Positions 7,932 through 17,429 are shown, counted from the first letter of the stretch. The stretch is 64,000 nucleotides of DNA from Curtobacterium guangdongense (GCF_049341845.1 NZ_JBMPIT010000001.1:372001-436000), one strand, 5' to 3'. Numbers and translations are program-made. The notes: generated by a model not told the origin, from the sequence alone.

Positions 7932-10028
7932 ATGACCACGAACGACCGCGTCGGAGTCCGCCCGGCGCGCTGGCTCCACCAGACCCGCGGGCAGCAGGCC
8001 GTCCTCGCCGGGATCGTGCTGCTCGGAGCGGTGCTGACCAGTTGGAACCTCGCCCGTGGTGGCGACTCCGAGTTCTACGCCGCGGCGGCCCGCTCGATGT
8101 CCGAGTCCCTGCCGGCGTTCCTGTCCGGGTCGTTCGACCCTGGCGCGACCGTGACGCTCGACAAGCTCGCCGGCTTCGCCGTGCCCCAGGCGATCAGCGT
8201 CCACCTGTTCGGCATGTCCACCGCCTCGCTCGCCCTGCCGCAGGTCCTCGAGGGCGCCGTCACGACCGTCGCGGTCGCCGTGGTGGCGCTGCGCTGGCTC
8301 GGAGCCCGGGCCGGACTCGTCGCAGCGGCCCTCGCAGCCGGCACCCCGATCTTCGTGTCGATGTTCGGGCACCCGATGGAGGACGGGCTCCTCACGATGG
8401 CCCTCGCCGTCGCGCTCGTCTGGTGGCAGCGCGCCGCGATCACCGGCGCATGGTGGCCGCTGGTCCTCGCCGGTGCCTTCGTCGGGATCGGGTTCCAGGC
8501 GAAGATGCTGCAGGCCTGGCTGATCCTGCCGGCGCTCGTCGTCGGCACGGTCGTCGCGGCCAGCAGCGGTGGCGGGGCGGGCAGCGGTGGTGGGGCGGGC
8601 AGCGGTGGTGGGGCGCGGTGGCGTCGGGCTGTCGCGCACTCCGCGGTGCTCGTCGGCGCGACGCTGGTGACGAGCCTCGGCTGGTCCGTGGTCGTCGCGC
8701 TCCTCCCCTCCTCCGACCACCCCTACATCGACGGGTCGACCGACGACAGCGTCTTCGCGATGGTCCTCGGCTACAACGGGGTCGACCGGTTCCTTCCCGG
8801 CCTGTGGCCGGGAGCGGTCGGCGCGATCGGCGCAGCGGTCGGACACGCGGGCACGCACGTCGCCGACCTGTTCCACACCGCCGGCGGAGCCGGTCGCGGC
8901 GGGCACTCCGTCCTGCAGCTCTTCTCACCGCGCTACGCGTCGCAGGTCGGCTGGAGTTGGCCCGCCGCGCTCACCGGCACCGGGATCGGCGCGGTCCGAT
9001 GGTGGCCGCGTCGGTCCGGCCGGGAGGCTCGCCCCGCCTCCGCCGTCTTCCTCACCCTGGTCGTCTGGCTGGCGACGGCGGTCGCGGTCCTGTCCGTCCT
9101 GCGGCTCCCGCACACCGCCTACGTCGCCGGCATCGGCGTCCAGCTCGCGGCCCTCGGCGCGCTCGGGTGGTGGGGCGCAGCCGGGCTGCTCGACGCTCCC
9201 GACCGCCGGCTCCGGCTCGTGCCGACGGGCCTGCTCGTCGTGCAGGGCGGGTGGTGGATCTGGCTCGCACGGTCCTCCGCCGAACCGGCGGTGCTCTCGA
9301 CGATCGCGGTCGGCGTGACCGTCGCCGCCCTGGTGGCGCTGCTCGTACGCCGACGATCGACGTTCGGAGTCGGTTCCACCCGAGGACGCCGGACGGCCGC
9401 CGGGCTGCTGGTCGCCGCCGTGGTGCTCGGCCCCGCGTGCTTCTCCCTGCAGGCGCTCGACGCGGCACGGGACGGCAGCGGCGGCGACGCCTCGGTGGGG
9501 ATCACCACCGGCGCCTTCCCCGGTGCCGGGCACCTCCCCACCCGTGCGTTCGCGCTCGGCAGGTCACCGTCGCGCGATCGGACCGGCGACACCTCGACGG
9601 CGTTCCGGATCTCGGTGCCCGACGTCATCGGCGGCCACACTCCTCTCGACGCGTCGGAAGCCGCACTCGTCGCCGACGCCGAACGGCACGGCGGCGGGAA
9701 GGACGGCGCCCCGCTGTTCCTGACCGATTCGTGGCGGATCGCCGCCGACGTCATCGGGGACACCGGCGACGAGGTGCTCACGGACGGCGGGTTCTCCGGC
9801 CGGGTCCCGGTGTTCACGACGGCGCAGATCGAGTCGATGATCCGTGCGGGGAAGGAGCGACTGTTCGTCGTCGCGAACGGGACGGCGTCGACCGACCCGG
9901 TGCGTCAGGCGACCGCGGCCCTCGGGTGTCGGGTGGTGCACCGCTGGGGGGCGACGTTCGCCTCGTCGTCCGGGGCACCGTGGCGGTCGCCAGCGGACGC
10001 GTCGTTCGCACTCGAAGAGTGCTCCTGA
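7932..10028 (+). CDS. GT39-family membrane glycosyltransferase (divergent paralogue)
   Basis: A 698-residue protein with about eleven to thirteen membrane segments and a C-terminal extracytoplasmic domain, the plan of PMT/ArnT-like (GT39) enzymes that use polyprenyl-phosphate sugars. It aligns along its length with the protein at 24860-26929: DKL/DKP loop, GFQAKMLQ versus GFLTKQLQ, PYIDGS versus PYIGGS, GYNG. The first periplasmic loop carries an acidic residue (RGGDSEFYAAAARSM). It lacks the DKPP form (DKLAG instead), and the position equivalent to RYDNPDALL reads GHPMEDGLL. Residues about 211-228 are a Gly/Ser-Ala linker encoded by three 18-bp repeats. The acceptor is unknown. Confidence 0.78.
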   Translation: MTTNDRVGVRPARWLHQTRGQQAVLAGIVLLGAVLTSWNLARGGDSEFYAAAARSMSESLPAFLSGSFDPGATVTLDKLAGFAVPQAISVHLFGMSTASLALPQVLEGAVTTVAVAVVALRWLGARAGLVAAALAAGTPIFVSMFGHPMEDGLLTMALAVALVWWQRAAITGAWWPLVLAGAFVGIGFQAKMLQAWLILPALVVGTVVAASSGGGAGSGGGAGSGGGARWRRAVAHSAVLVGATLVTSLGWSVVVALLPSSDHPYIDGSTDDSVFAMVLGYNGVDRFLPGLWPGAVGAIGAAVGHAGTHVADLFHTAGGAGRGGHSVLQLFSPRYASQVGWSWPAALTGTGIGAVRWWPRRSGREARPASAVFLTLVVWLATAVAVLSVLRLPHTAYVAGIGVQLAALGALGWWGAAGLLDAPDRRLRLVPTGLLVVQGGWWIWLARSSAEPAVLSTIAVGVTVAALVALLVRRRSTFGVGSTRGRRTAAGLLVAAVVLGPACFSLQALDAARDGSGGDASVGITTGAFPGAGHLPTRAFALGRSPSRDRTGDTSTAFRISVPDVIGGHTPLDASEAALVADAERHGGGKDGAPLFLTDSWRIAADVIGDTGDEVLTDGGFSGRVPVFTTAQIESMIRAGKERLFVVANGTASTDPVRQATAALGCRVVHRWGATFASSSGAPWRSPADASFALEECS
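8563..8616 (+). repeat. Three 18-bp tandem repeats inside the GT39 gene
   Basis: Units at 8563-8580, 8581-8598 and 8599-8616 follow GCAGCGGTGGTGGGGCGG with one or two differences. They encode a Gly/Ala/Ser linker between membrane segments. Such an in-frame repeat can gain or lose units by slippage without breaking the gene. Confidence 0.8.
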
Positions 10029-10044
10029 GCGGCGGCCGTCCGGC

Positions 10045-11607
10045 TCAGACCGTCGCCTCCGTGCCCCGCACCCGCCCGATCACGACGTCGACGATGCCGG
10101 CGAGGAGGGCGGCGCCGACGAACCCGAGCGCCACACCGAGTCCGAGCGGCAGCCCGTTCGCGTAGTCACCTCGCGAGCTCGCGAGCGCCGAGTAGAACAC
10201 GCTGCCGACCGCCGCGATGCCGATCGCCGAGCCGACCCGCGCGCCGACCTGGATGAGTCCGCCGGCGGAGCCGCCCTGCGCGACGGGCACCTCGGACAGC
10301 GTCAGGGTCTGGTTCGGGGAGATCGTGAGCCCGGAGCCGACGCCCGCCACCAGCAGCGGCAGGACCAGCCACCAGCCGACGTCCGACTCGTAGTGGTTCG
10401 CGACGACCCAGATCACCGCTCCGAGACCGATGAGCACGAGGATCGTCCCGATCACGATGAGCTGACGACCGAACCGGTGCACGATCCGGCCGCCGATCGT
10501 CGACGCGATGCCGGAGCCGATCGCGAACGGCACCGAGGACAGTCCCGCCAGCAGCGCCGAGTAGTGCAGCCCGGACTGCAGGGCGAGCGTCAGGACGAAG
10601 AACAGCGGGGTGAACCCGGCGAAGTAGAGCGTCGCGAGTCCCACGCCGAGCGAGAACGACCGGCGCCGGAAGAGTGCGAGGTCGACCACCGGCTCCTTCG
10701 TCCGACCGTAGTGTCGCTCCCACAGGACGAACAGCACGGCGAGTACGACCGCGACGACCACGAGCCACCACTTCGCGTTCCCCTTCCACTCCTGCGACTG
10801 CACGAACGGCAGCAGCAGCGCGACCACCGCAGCACCGAGCAGTGCGATGCCGACCGGGTCGAAGTCGTGCTTCTTTCCCCGCTCGTGCGCACTGGCCGCG
10901 GGGAGGTAGCGCATCGCCAACAGCATCGTGACGAGCCCGAACGGCAAGTTCACGAAGAACACGAACCGCCAGCCGTTCTCGGTGCCGAACGCCGTGATGA
11001 GGAGGCCGCCGACGAGCGGGCCGATGGCGGTGGCGATGCCCACCGTCGCCCCGAACAGGCCGAACGCGGTGCCGCGCTCCTTGCCGCGGAACAGCTGTTG
11101 GATGAGCGCCGTGACCTGCGGGGTGAGGAGCCCGCCCGCAAGACCCTGCACGAGGCGGGCGATCACCAGGACGATGCCGTTCGGGGCGAACCCGCAGAGG
11201 GCGCTCGCGAGCGTGAACAGCCCGACGCCGATGACGAACATGCGACGGCGTCCGGTGGCGTCCCCGAGTCGCCCGCCGGGGACGAGCAAGAGGCCGAACG
11301 ACAGCGCGTACCCGGAGAGGATCCACTGGACGGCCTCCGGGCTCGCCCCGGGCAGGCCCGTCGAGATGGACTGCAGGGCGACGTTGACGATCGACACGTC
11401 GAGCAGGACGATGCCACCGCCGAGGAGGCAGATGACGAGCGCCTTCCAGCGGTTCGGGTCCGGCTGGTCGCCGGAGTCCGCCGGCGTGGCACGCGACTCG
11501 GGCGACCCGCTCGATGGCGCGTCGGAGGTCGCTACGTGGTGCGCGCCGTGGTGTTCGACGCTGGGAGCCGCATCGGGCTCGACGGGTTTGCGGTGTTCGG
11601 CTGCCAT
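10045..11607 (-). CDS. DHA2-family MFS drug exporter (EmrB/QacA type)
   Basis: A 520-residue transporter with 14 predicted membrane segments. It has the first-helix LLDVSIVNVALQSI motif, the loop 2-3 motif GGRLGDATGRRRM and the motif C-like GPLVGGLLI of proton-driven multidrug exporters. The chosen start gives MAAEHRKPVE and a hydrophilic N-terminal tail of about 55 residues; a longer open frame extends into the preceding gene. It lies 37 bp after the CitMHS gene on the same strand and converges with the GT39 gene, only 16 bp apart. The exported compound is unknown. Confidence 0.85.
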   Translation of the reverse strand: MAAEHRKPVEPDAAPSVEHHGAHHVATSDAPSSGSPESRATPADSGDQPDPNRWKALVICLLGGGIVLLDVSIVNVALQSISTGLPGASPEAVQWILSGYALSFGLLLVPGGRLGDATGRRRMFVIGVGLFTLASALCGFAPNGIVLVIARLVQGLAGGLLTPQVTALIQQLFRGKERGTAFGLFGATVGIATAIGPLVGGLLITAFGTENGWRFVFFVNLPFGLVTMLLAMRYLPAASAHERGKKHDFDPVGIALLGAAVVALLLPFVQSQEWKGNAKWWLVVVAVVLAVLFVLWERHYGRTKEPVVDLALFRRRSFSLGVGLATLYFAGFTPLFFVLTLALQSGLHYSALLAGLSSVPFAIGSGIASTIGGRIVHRFGRQLIVIGTILVLIGLGAVIWVVANHYESDVGWWLVLPLLVAGVGSGLTISPNQTLTLSEVPVAQGGSAGGLIQVGARVGSAIGIAAVGSVFYSALASSRGDYANGLPLGLGVALGFVGAALLAGIVDVVIGRVRGTEATV

Positions 11608-11644
11608 GAGGACCCCACGGTAGGCCCGTCCGCCCCACCCGTCG

Positions 11645-13150
11645 TCAGCCGAACGGGATGACGCGTACCCCGATCGCCACGACGAGCATCGCCATCGCCA
11701 CGACGGCCGCACGCCAGAGCACTTTCTTGTGGTGGTCGCCGAGGTTCACGTTCGCCAGGGAGACCAGCAGCAGGATCGCCGGCACGAGCGGGCTCTGCAT
11801 GTGCACCGGCTGCCCGACGACCGATGCCCGGGCCATCTCCGCCGGGGTGATCCCGAACGAGGCGGCGCTCTCGGACAGCACCGGAAGGATGCCGAAGTAG
11901 AACGCGTCGTTACTCATGAAGAAGGTCAGCGGCATGCTCAGCACCCCGGTGATGCCCGCGAGGTACGGCCCCATCGAGTCCGGGATCACCGCGACGAGCC
12001 AGTCGGCCATCGCGGACACCATCCCGGTGCCGTCGAGCACGCCGATGAGCACCCCCGCAGCGAACACCATCGAGACGACGCCGACGATGCTCGGGGCGTG
12101 CGCGACGATCTGCTCGGTCTGCTGCTTGAGCTGCGGGAAGTTCACGAGGAGCGCGATCGCGGTCCCGATCATGAACACGAAGTGCAGCGGCAACAGGCCG
12201 ACGACGAGCGCGACCATGACCGCGACGGTCAGCCCGAGGTTGATCCAGATCCGCTTCGGTCGCAGCGTCGGACGGTTCGGGTCGAGCATCGTCGCGGCCA
12301 TCGTCCCCGCGCCGCTGTCCACCCCGTCGTCGATCCCGCCGACCCCGCCGTCCACACCCTCGCCGTCCGCGCGTCGTCCGTCCGCCGTGCCGCCGCGCAG
12401 CCCGAGCGCCACCGTCGGACTCGTGAACATCCCACCGCCGTTCCCACCGACCGCCGCGAGCATCCGCGACCCGACGCGCGAGCCGCTCCCCGCCTCGGCC
12501 GCCCGCCCGCCGCGCACACCGGTGGTGAACTCGATCAGCCCGAGCCGCTTCCGCTCCCGCAGCCCCATCGACCACGCGAACCCGAAGCACAGCAGCAGGC
12601 CGACGACCAGTGACGGCACGAGCGGCACGAAGATGTCCGTCGGGTCGAGCTTGAGCGCAGCCGCCGCCCGAGCCGTCGGCCCGCCCCACGGCACGATGTT
12701 GAGCGTCCCGTTCGTCAGCCCGGCGACGCACGTCAGCACGACCGGGCTCATCCCGAGCTTCAGGTAGATCGGCAGCATCGCCGCCGTCACCACGATGAAC
12801 GTCGTCGACCCGTCCCCGTCGAGTGACACCGCACCCGCCAGGAGCGCCGTCCCGAGCACGATCTTCGCGGGGTCGTTCCCGGTCACCCGCAGGATGAACC
12901 GCACGAGCGGGTCGAACAGTCCGACGTCGATCATCAAGCCGAAGTACATGATCGCGAACATCAGCAGCGCGGCCGTCGGCGCCAGCGTCCCGATCGCCTT
13001 CGTCACCATGTCGCCGAGCCCCAGCCCGGCACCGGCGAACAGTCCGAACACGGTCGGCACGATGATCAGGGCGAGCATCGGCGACATGCGCTTGGTCATG
13101 ATCAGGACCATGAAGGTCAGGACCATCGCGTACCCGAGGATGACGAGCAT
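11645..13150 (-). CDS. CitMHS-family citrate/metal:proton symporter
   Basis: A 501-residue integral membrane protein. The start ATG 13150 is set by AGGAG 5 nt upstream. It opens with a hydrophobic helix (LVILGYAMVLTFMVLIMTKR), and the motifs SLDGDGSTTFIVV, LTNGTLNIVPWGGP and FMSNDAFYFGILPVL are typical of CitMHS carriers, which take up citrate complexed with divalent metal. A roughly 80-residue Gly/Asp-rich cytoplasmic loop in the middle (about residues 220-300) is longer than usual. It is divergent from a CitA/CitB-type two-component system, the classic arrangement for citrate-induced uptake. Confidence 0.9.
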   Translation of the reverse strand: MLVILGYAMVLTFMVLIMTKRMSPMLALIIVPTVFGLFAGAGLGLGDMVTKAIGTLAPTAALLMFAIMYFGLMIDVGLFDPLVRFILRVTGNDPAKIVLGTALLAGAVSLDGDGSTTFIVVTAAMLPIYLKLGMSPVVLTCVAGLTNGTLNIVPWGGPTARAAAALKLDPTDIFVPLVPSLVVGLLLCFGFAWSMGLRERKRLGLIEFTTGVRGGRAAEAGSGSRVGSRMLAAVGGNGGGMFTSPTVALGLRGGTADGRRADGEGVDGGVGGIDDGVDSGAGTMAATMLDPNRPTLRPKRIWINLGLTVAVMVALVVGLLPLHFVFMIGTAIALLVNFPQLKQQTEQIVAHAPSIVGVVSMVFAAGVLIGVLDGTGMVSAMADWLVAVIPDSMGPYLAGITGVLSMPLTFFMSNDAFYFGILPVLSESAASFGITPAEMARASVVGQPVHMQSPLVPAILLLVSLANVNLGDHHKKVLWRAAVVAMAMLVVAIGVRVIPFG

Positions 13151-13216
13151 CAGGACTCCTTCGTCCGTGTCTGGCAGTCCGGGCACGCTACGACCCGGAC
13201 GGGAGGCTCGGCTCGC

Positions 13217-13270
13217 TTCTGCACATTGGCCCACCAACGCGCGTTGACCGCGTTCTGTGCATTCTGCGCA
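13217..13270. promoter_or_regulatory. Three direct repeats TTCTGNNCA in the citMHS/sensor kinase promoter
   Basis: TTCTGCACAT (13217-13226), TTCTGTGCAT (13253-13262) and TTCTGCGCA (13262-13270) lie in the 153-bp divergent region. The first two are 36 bp apart, 3.4 helical turns. They are candidate binding sites for the downstream response regulator (inference). Confidence 0.35.
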
Positions 13271-13303
13271 CGGCCATCGGCTCGTGCTCCGTACGCTGGT
13301 GCC

Positions 13304-14968
13304 GTGACCGACGACCGTTCACGGCGCCCCAGGCTCCGATTCGCCACCGAGGTACTGGTGTTGCAGCTCGTCGTCGTGGTCGCCGTCGTCGTGCTCACGA
13401 GCGCGGTGTTCGTCCGGATCGAGGTCGTCCGGCTGGAGCGCGCAGCCGAGGGGACGGCGCTGGCCATCGCGCAGAGCGTCGCCGCGCAGGACGAGGTCCG
13501 AGCCGAGGTCGCGCGGCTGAGCGTCGACGGCACGGACCTCGATCCAGCGGTCCTCGACGACGGTCCGGTACAGCGAGCGGCCCTCGCGACACAGCAACGC
13601 ACCGGTGCCCTGTTCGTGGTGGTGACCGACGACCGTGGGATCCGCCTCGCCCATCCCGATGCGGACCGCATCGGGGAGATGGTGAGCACCTCACCAGCCG
13701 CAGCGCTCGACGGACGCGAGTCCGTGTCCTGGGCGCGCGGCACCCTCGGTGAGTCGGCGCGGGCGAAGGTGCCCGTTCGCGCGCCCGCAGCCGGCGAGAC
13801 GGAGCCGAGCCGGGCCTCCAGTCGGGGCGCGGTCGTCGGTGAGGTGAGCGTCGGGTTCAACCGGGCTCGCGTGTACGACACCCTCGTCGAGGACAGCATG
13901 CCGGTGGTCGGAGCCGGTCTCGCCGCCGTCCTGCTCGCCGTCGTGGCGTCGGCGCTGATCCGCCGGCGACTCGTGCGGAAGACGCTCGGCCTGCAACCGG
14001 AGGAGCTCGTGACCCTCGTGCAGAACCAGGAGGCCGTGCTCGGCGGAGTCGGTGAGGGCGTCATCGCCGTCGCACCCGACGGATCCGTCACCGTGTGCAA
14101 CCCGGAGGCTGCTCGACTGCTCTCCTCGCCTGCATCGATCGCCGACCTGCCCTCGACGCTGGCTGACATGCTCGTCCCCGGCGCCGAGGTCCCGGCGAGC
14201 GCCACCATCGTGGTCGGACACCAGGTGCTGCTCGTCGACGTCCGGGCGGTGTCCCGTGACGGTGTCGACCTGGGGCGGGTGGCCGTCCTGCGCGACCGGA
14301 CCGACGTCGAGGCGCTCACCCGTCGGCTCGATGCGGTCGGCTCGATGAGTCAGGCGCTCCGGGCACAGCGTCACGAGTTCGCCAACCGGTTGCACGCGAT
14401 CTCGGGGTTGCTCGACATCGGCGAGACCGACCGCGCGCGGGCGTACCTGGCGGACGTGCAGGACCACGGGCCGCTGCGGTACCCGGTGCAGCACTCCGAT
14501 CGGGTGACGGAACCGTACCTGCAGGCGTTCCTGGGGGCGAAGGGTGTCGAGGCGGCGGAACGAGGGGTGCTGGTGCGGATCGGTGCGGAGACGCTCGTGC
14601 AGGGAACGATCACAGACCCGGGCGACGTCACGACGGTGCTCGGCAACCTCGTGGACAACGCGGTCGCAGCGGCCCTCGGTGGAGGAGACGCGTCGCCGTG
14701 GGTGGAGGTCGAGGTCCTCGACGACGGAACCGACTTGCACATGTCGGTGATGGACTCCGGAGCCGGGATCGTCGGTTCGCCCGATCTCTTCACGCGGTCC
14801 GGCGCCGACGACGCCGACGTGTCGCGGGTGCACGGGCTCCGGATCGGCCTGCCGCTCTCGCGGGAGATCGCCCGGCGGCGGGGCGGCGACGTGTGGCTCG
14901 CCTCGGCCGGCGGCGACGACCACGGCGCGGTGTTCTGCGCCCGGCTCGCGGGGGTGGTCCGCCCGTGA
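13304..14968 (+). CDS. CitA/DcuS-type sensor histidine kinase
   Basis: A 554-residue kinase read from GTG 13304 (start chosen at VTDDRSRR, directly before the first membrane helix). Order of parts: TM1 (about 14-36), an extracytoplasmic PAS-like/CitA-type sensor domain (about 40-195), TM2 (about 200-222), a cytoplasmic PAS domain (about 235-340), the SpoOB-like dimerisation segment with His357 in RHEFANRLHAISG, and a HATPase domain with N-box (LGNLVDNAVAA) and GLRIGLPLSREIARRRGG. It should sense an external di- or tricarboxylate and phosphorylate the next gene product. The stop overlaps the GTG of the response regulator. Confidence 0.9.
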   Translation: MTDDRSRRPRLRFATEVLVLQLVVVVAVVVLTSAVFVRIEVVRLERAAEGTALAIAQSVAAQDEVRAEVARLSVDGTDLDPAVLDDGPVQRAALATQQRTGALFVVVTDDRGIRLAHPDADRIGEMVSTSPAAALDGRESVSWARGTLGESARAKVPVRAPAAGETEPSRASSRGAVVGEVSVGFNRARVYDTLVEDSMPVVGAGLAAVLLAVVASALIRRRLVRKTLGLQPEELVTLVQNQEAVLGGVGEGVIAVAPDGSVTVCNPEAARLLSSPASIADLPSTLADMLVPGAEVPASATIVVGHQVLLVDVRAVSRDGVDLGRVAVLRDRTDVEALTRRLDAVGSMSQALRAQRHEFANRLHAISGLLDIGETDRARAYLADVQDHGPLRYPVQHSDRVTEPYLQAFLGAKGVEAAERGVLVRIGAETLVQGTITDPGDVTTVLGNLVDNAVAAALGGGDASPWVEVEVLDDGTDLHMSVMDSGAGIVGSPDLFTRSGADDADVSRVHGLRIGLPLSREIARRRGGDVWLASAGGDDHGAVFCARLAGVVRP

Positions 14969-15621
14969 CCGCGACGTTCACCGTGCTCGTCGTCGACGAC
15001 GACTTCCACGTCGCCGACCTGCACCGCCGCGAGGTCGACCAGGTGCCGGGGTTCCGCGTGCTGGAACCCGTCGGCACCCTCGCCGCAGCACGGTCCGCCT
15101 TGTCGTCGACCGTCGTCGACCTCGTGCTCGTCGACGTCTACCTGCCGGACGGCAGCGGACTCGACCTGCTCCGGACGGTCGACACCGACGCGTTCGTGCT
15201 GAGCGCCGCATCGGACTCGTCCACCGTGCGCCGTGCCATGCGTCGAGGCGCCTTGGCGTACCTGATCAAGCCGTTCTCCGCCGGCGTGCTCGCGGAGCGG
15301 CTGCGAGCGTACGCGCGCTCCCGGAACGTGCTCGACGAGCGGACGAACCTCGACCAGGAGGCCGTCGAGCGAGCGTTCCGGATCCTGCACGCCGGAGAGG
15401 GTGCCGGCGCTTCCCCGTCGCGCGCGGCGACGGCGGCGCTCGTGCTCGAGCAGCTCTCCTCCGACGTCGAGCGGTCAGCGGCGGACGTCGCTTCGGCCAT
15501 CGGGGTCTCACGGGCGACGGCGCAGCGGTACCTCGCCCAGCTCACCGCGGACGGGACGGTGGCGATGCAGTTGCGGTACGGGGCCGCGGGGAGGCCGGAG
15601 CACCGCTACACGCGTCGCTGA
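14965..15621 (+). CDS. CitB/DcuR-type response regulator
   Basis: A 218-residue regulator with a receiver domain (acid pocket VVDDDFH, phosphorylation site Asp57 in VLVDVYLPDG, Lys in YLIKPF) and a C-terminal helix-turn-helix (about 165-215; ADVASAIGVSRATAQRYLAQL). This architecture is known from CitB/DpiA/DcuR regulators. The GTG overlaps the kinase stop (GTGA). It probably activates the divergent CitMHS gene, possibly via the TTCTGNNCA repeats. Confidence 0.9.
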   Translation: MTATFTVLVVDDDFHVADLHRREVDQVPGFRVLEPVGTLAAARSALSSTVVDLVLVDVYLPDGSGLDLLRTVDTDAFVLSAASDSSTVRRAMRRGALAYLIKPFSAGVLAERLRAYARSRNVLDERTNLDQEAVERAFRILHAGEGAGASPSRAATAALVLEQLSSDVERSAADVASAIGVSRATAQRYLAQLTADGTVAMQLRYGAAGRPEHRYTRR

Positions 15622-15634
15622 GACGCGGCCCGGG

Positions 15635-16249
15635 TCAGTCGACCGGCGTCACCGGAACGTCCGCGGGCTGCGGCTGCCGCAACCCCGTGACCAGGAGCGT
15701 CACGCTCGTCCGGACGTCGTACTCCGGATCCCGAGGGCTCCACGCGACGAGATCACCGACGGCACGGAGCAGCTGGTACGGCGCGATCGACGCGACCACC
15801 TCCCCCGAGTCCCGGGCGGCATCGAGCAGCCGGCCGAGCACCGGGACGAGCTCGTCGATGAAGAGTGCGTGCAGCGCCGTGAACCCGTCGGCGTCGCCCT
15901 CCCAGACCCGCGCCAGCCCGTGCTTGGTCCCGAGGAAGTCGACGAACTGGTGCACCCAGCGCAGGACCGCCACGAACGGCGTGGGCTCCGACGCGAGCAG
16001 CGCCGGCCCGGCTTCCGCGCAGGCGACGATCTGGTGCCGGTAGACCGCGACGACCAGGTCGGAACGGGTCGGGAAGTGCCGGTAGAGCGTCCCCACGCCG
16101 ACGCCGGCCGCCGCAGCGACCTCGCGCACGGGAGCGCCGACGCCCGACGCAGCGAACACCCCGCCGGCGGCGTCCAGGATCGCCCGCTCGTTCCGCTCGA
16201 CGTCACGCCGACGCCGAGGCGCGTCATCCCCGGTCGGCAGCGTGCTCAC
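15635..16249 (-). CDS. TetR-family repressor of the adjacent SDR gene
   Basis: A 204-residue TetR protein with a DNA-binding domain at about residues 15-65 (AILDAAGGVFAASG, VREVAAAAGVGVGTLYRHFPTRSDL) and a helical C-terminal ligand domain of the SBT-domain type. Two in-frame GTG codons (16249 and 16252) are possible starts; I chose the downstream one. It is divergent from an SDR gene. The inverted repeat of GCTCCGTT in the shared 132-bp region is the probable operator, so it likely represses both genes until an inducer, perhaps an SDR substrate, binds. Confidence 0.85.
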   Translation of the reverse strand: MSTLPTGDDAPRRRRDVERNERAILDAAGGVFAASGVGAPVREVAAAAGVGVGTLYRHFPTRSDLVVAVYRHQIVACAEAGPALLASEPTPFVAVLRWVHQFVDFLGTKHGLARVWEGDADGFTALHALFIDELVPVLGRLLDAARDSGEVVASIAPYQLLRAVGDLVAWSPRDPEYDVRTSVTLLVTGLRQPQPADVPVTPVD

Positions 16250-16278
16250 CACCCGATCATCCCATGCCCGCCACGGAG

Positions 16279-16352
16279 AACGGAGCGCTGCTCCGTTTCC
16301 TCTTGCAATCCGGATCACTGTTCCGTATCGTTCCGGAACGTCGCTCCGTTTC
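16279..16352. promoter_or_regulatory. TetR operator region: inverted repeat AACGGAGC-N3-GCTCCGTT plus a second half-site
   Basis: Arms 16279-16286 and 16290-16297 are perfectly complementary. The half-site GCTCCGTTTC recurs at 16343-16352, and TTCCG elements lie between. One palindrome is close to the TetR start and the extra half-site is 30 bp before the SDR ATG. Confidence 0.6.
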
Positions 16353-16381
16353 GGCGACCACGGCCTCCAGGAAGGACCATT

Positions 16382-17359
16382 ATGACCAGCGACCAGCACC
16401 CCATCGGCACCGGCTTCACCGCCTCCAGCACCGCGGACGAGGTCCTCGCGGGCATCGACCTCACCGGCCGCAACGTCGTCGTCACCGGCGGCCACGGCCG
16501 CCTCGGCCACGAGACCAGCCGTGCACTCACCGCGGCCGGCGCGTCCGTGATCGTCGCTGCACGGGACACCGATCGCGCATCCGCCGCGGTCGCCGACATC
16601 CCCGGCGTCCGAGTGGAACAGCTCGACCTCACCGACCCGGCATCGATCGACGCCTTCGCCGCACGGTGGTCGACCTCCGGCCGCCCGCTCCACGCGTTGG
16701 TGAACAACGCCTCGACACTCTTCACCCCGGACCGCCAGCTCGACGCGCGCGGCAACGAGCGCTCGTTCTCGACGGCGCACCTGGGGCACTTCCAGCTCAC
16801 GCGGGCACTCGTCCCCGCCCTCCTGGAGGCTCGTGGTGCGCGGGTCCTCACCGTGACGTCCGGCGCGGCCCGGGTCGGACAGATCCGCTGGGACGACCTG
16901 GCGTTCGCCAGCGGATACGACGCCGTCGCTGCGTACGGGCAGGCCAAGCGGGCGAACGTGCTCTTCACGGTGGAGCTCGACCGTCGGTACGCCGACCAGG
17001 GCATCCGGGCCTTCGCCGCACACCCCGGCGTGATCATCGGACCCGGCCCGCACGACCCGAGCCGGATCGCGTCCTACCGCCAGCAGGGGCTCGTCGACGA
17101 GCACGGTGCGACGATCATCGACCCGTCGAACGGCAAGAAGACGATCGAACAGGGCGCCGCGACGCTCGTGCTCGGCGCCGCGAGCCCGCTGCTCGACGGC
17201 ATCGGCGGCGTCTACCTGAAGGACGGCGACGTCGCCGTGATCGATGACGAGATCCGACCACTCACCGCCGACAGCATCCCCGCTGATGCGAACTCCGCGA
17301 TGCTGGACCCCGACGACGCCCGGCGGCTGTGGACGCTCACGGAGCAGCTCCTCGCCTGA
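16382..17359 (+). CDS. Short-chain dehydrogenase/reductase
   Basis: A 325-residue SDR. The glycine motif is TGGHGRLGHE (about residues 39-48), NNAS lies near residue 115, and the catalytic pair is the YGQAK motif (Tyr-x3-Lys) with an upstream Ser in VTSGAA. It is longer than classical SDRs (about 250), like retinol dehydrogenase/WW-oxidoreductase-like members. AGGAAGG precedes ATG 16382. The substrate is unknown. Control by the divergent TetR gene suggests a role against a small toxic carbonyl compound or natural product. Confidence 0.85.
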   Translation: MTSDQHPIGTGFTASSTADEVLAGIDLTGRNVVVTGGHGRLGHETSRALTAAGASVIVAARDTDRASAAVADIPGVRVEQLDLTDPASIDAFAARWSTSGRPLHALVNNASTLFTPDRQLDARGNERSFSTAHLGHFQLTRALVPALLEARGARVLTVTSGAARVGQIRWDDLAFASGYDAVAAYGQAKRANVLFTVELDRRYADQGIRAFAAHPGVIIGPGPHDPSRIASYRQQGLVDEHGATIIDPSNGKKTIEQGAATLVLGAASPLLDGIGGVYLKDGDVAVIDDEIRPLTADSIPADANSAMLDPDDARRLWTLTEQLLA

Positions 17360-17429
17360 CGAACCTGCCGGGTCAGGGGCGGGTGGCATCGGGATGCCCG
17401 GCGCGAGCCGAGGCCCCTATCGTGGACGG

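Noticed and set aside
11608..11712. N-terminal extension of the DHA2 exporter to 11712
   Set aside because: The extension overlaps the CitMHS coding region and has no transporter similarity; MAAEHRK at 11607 is a normal start.
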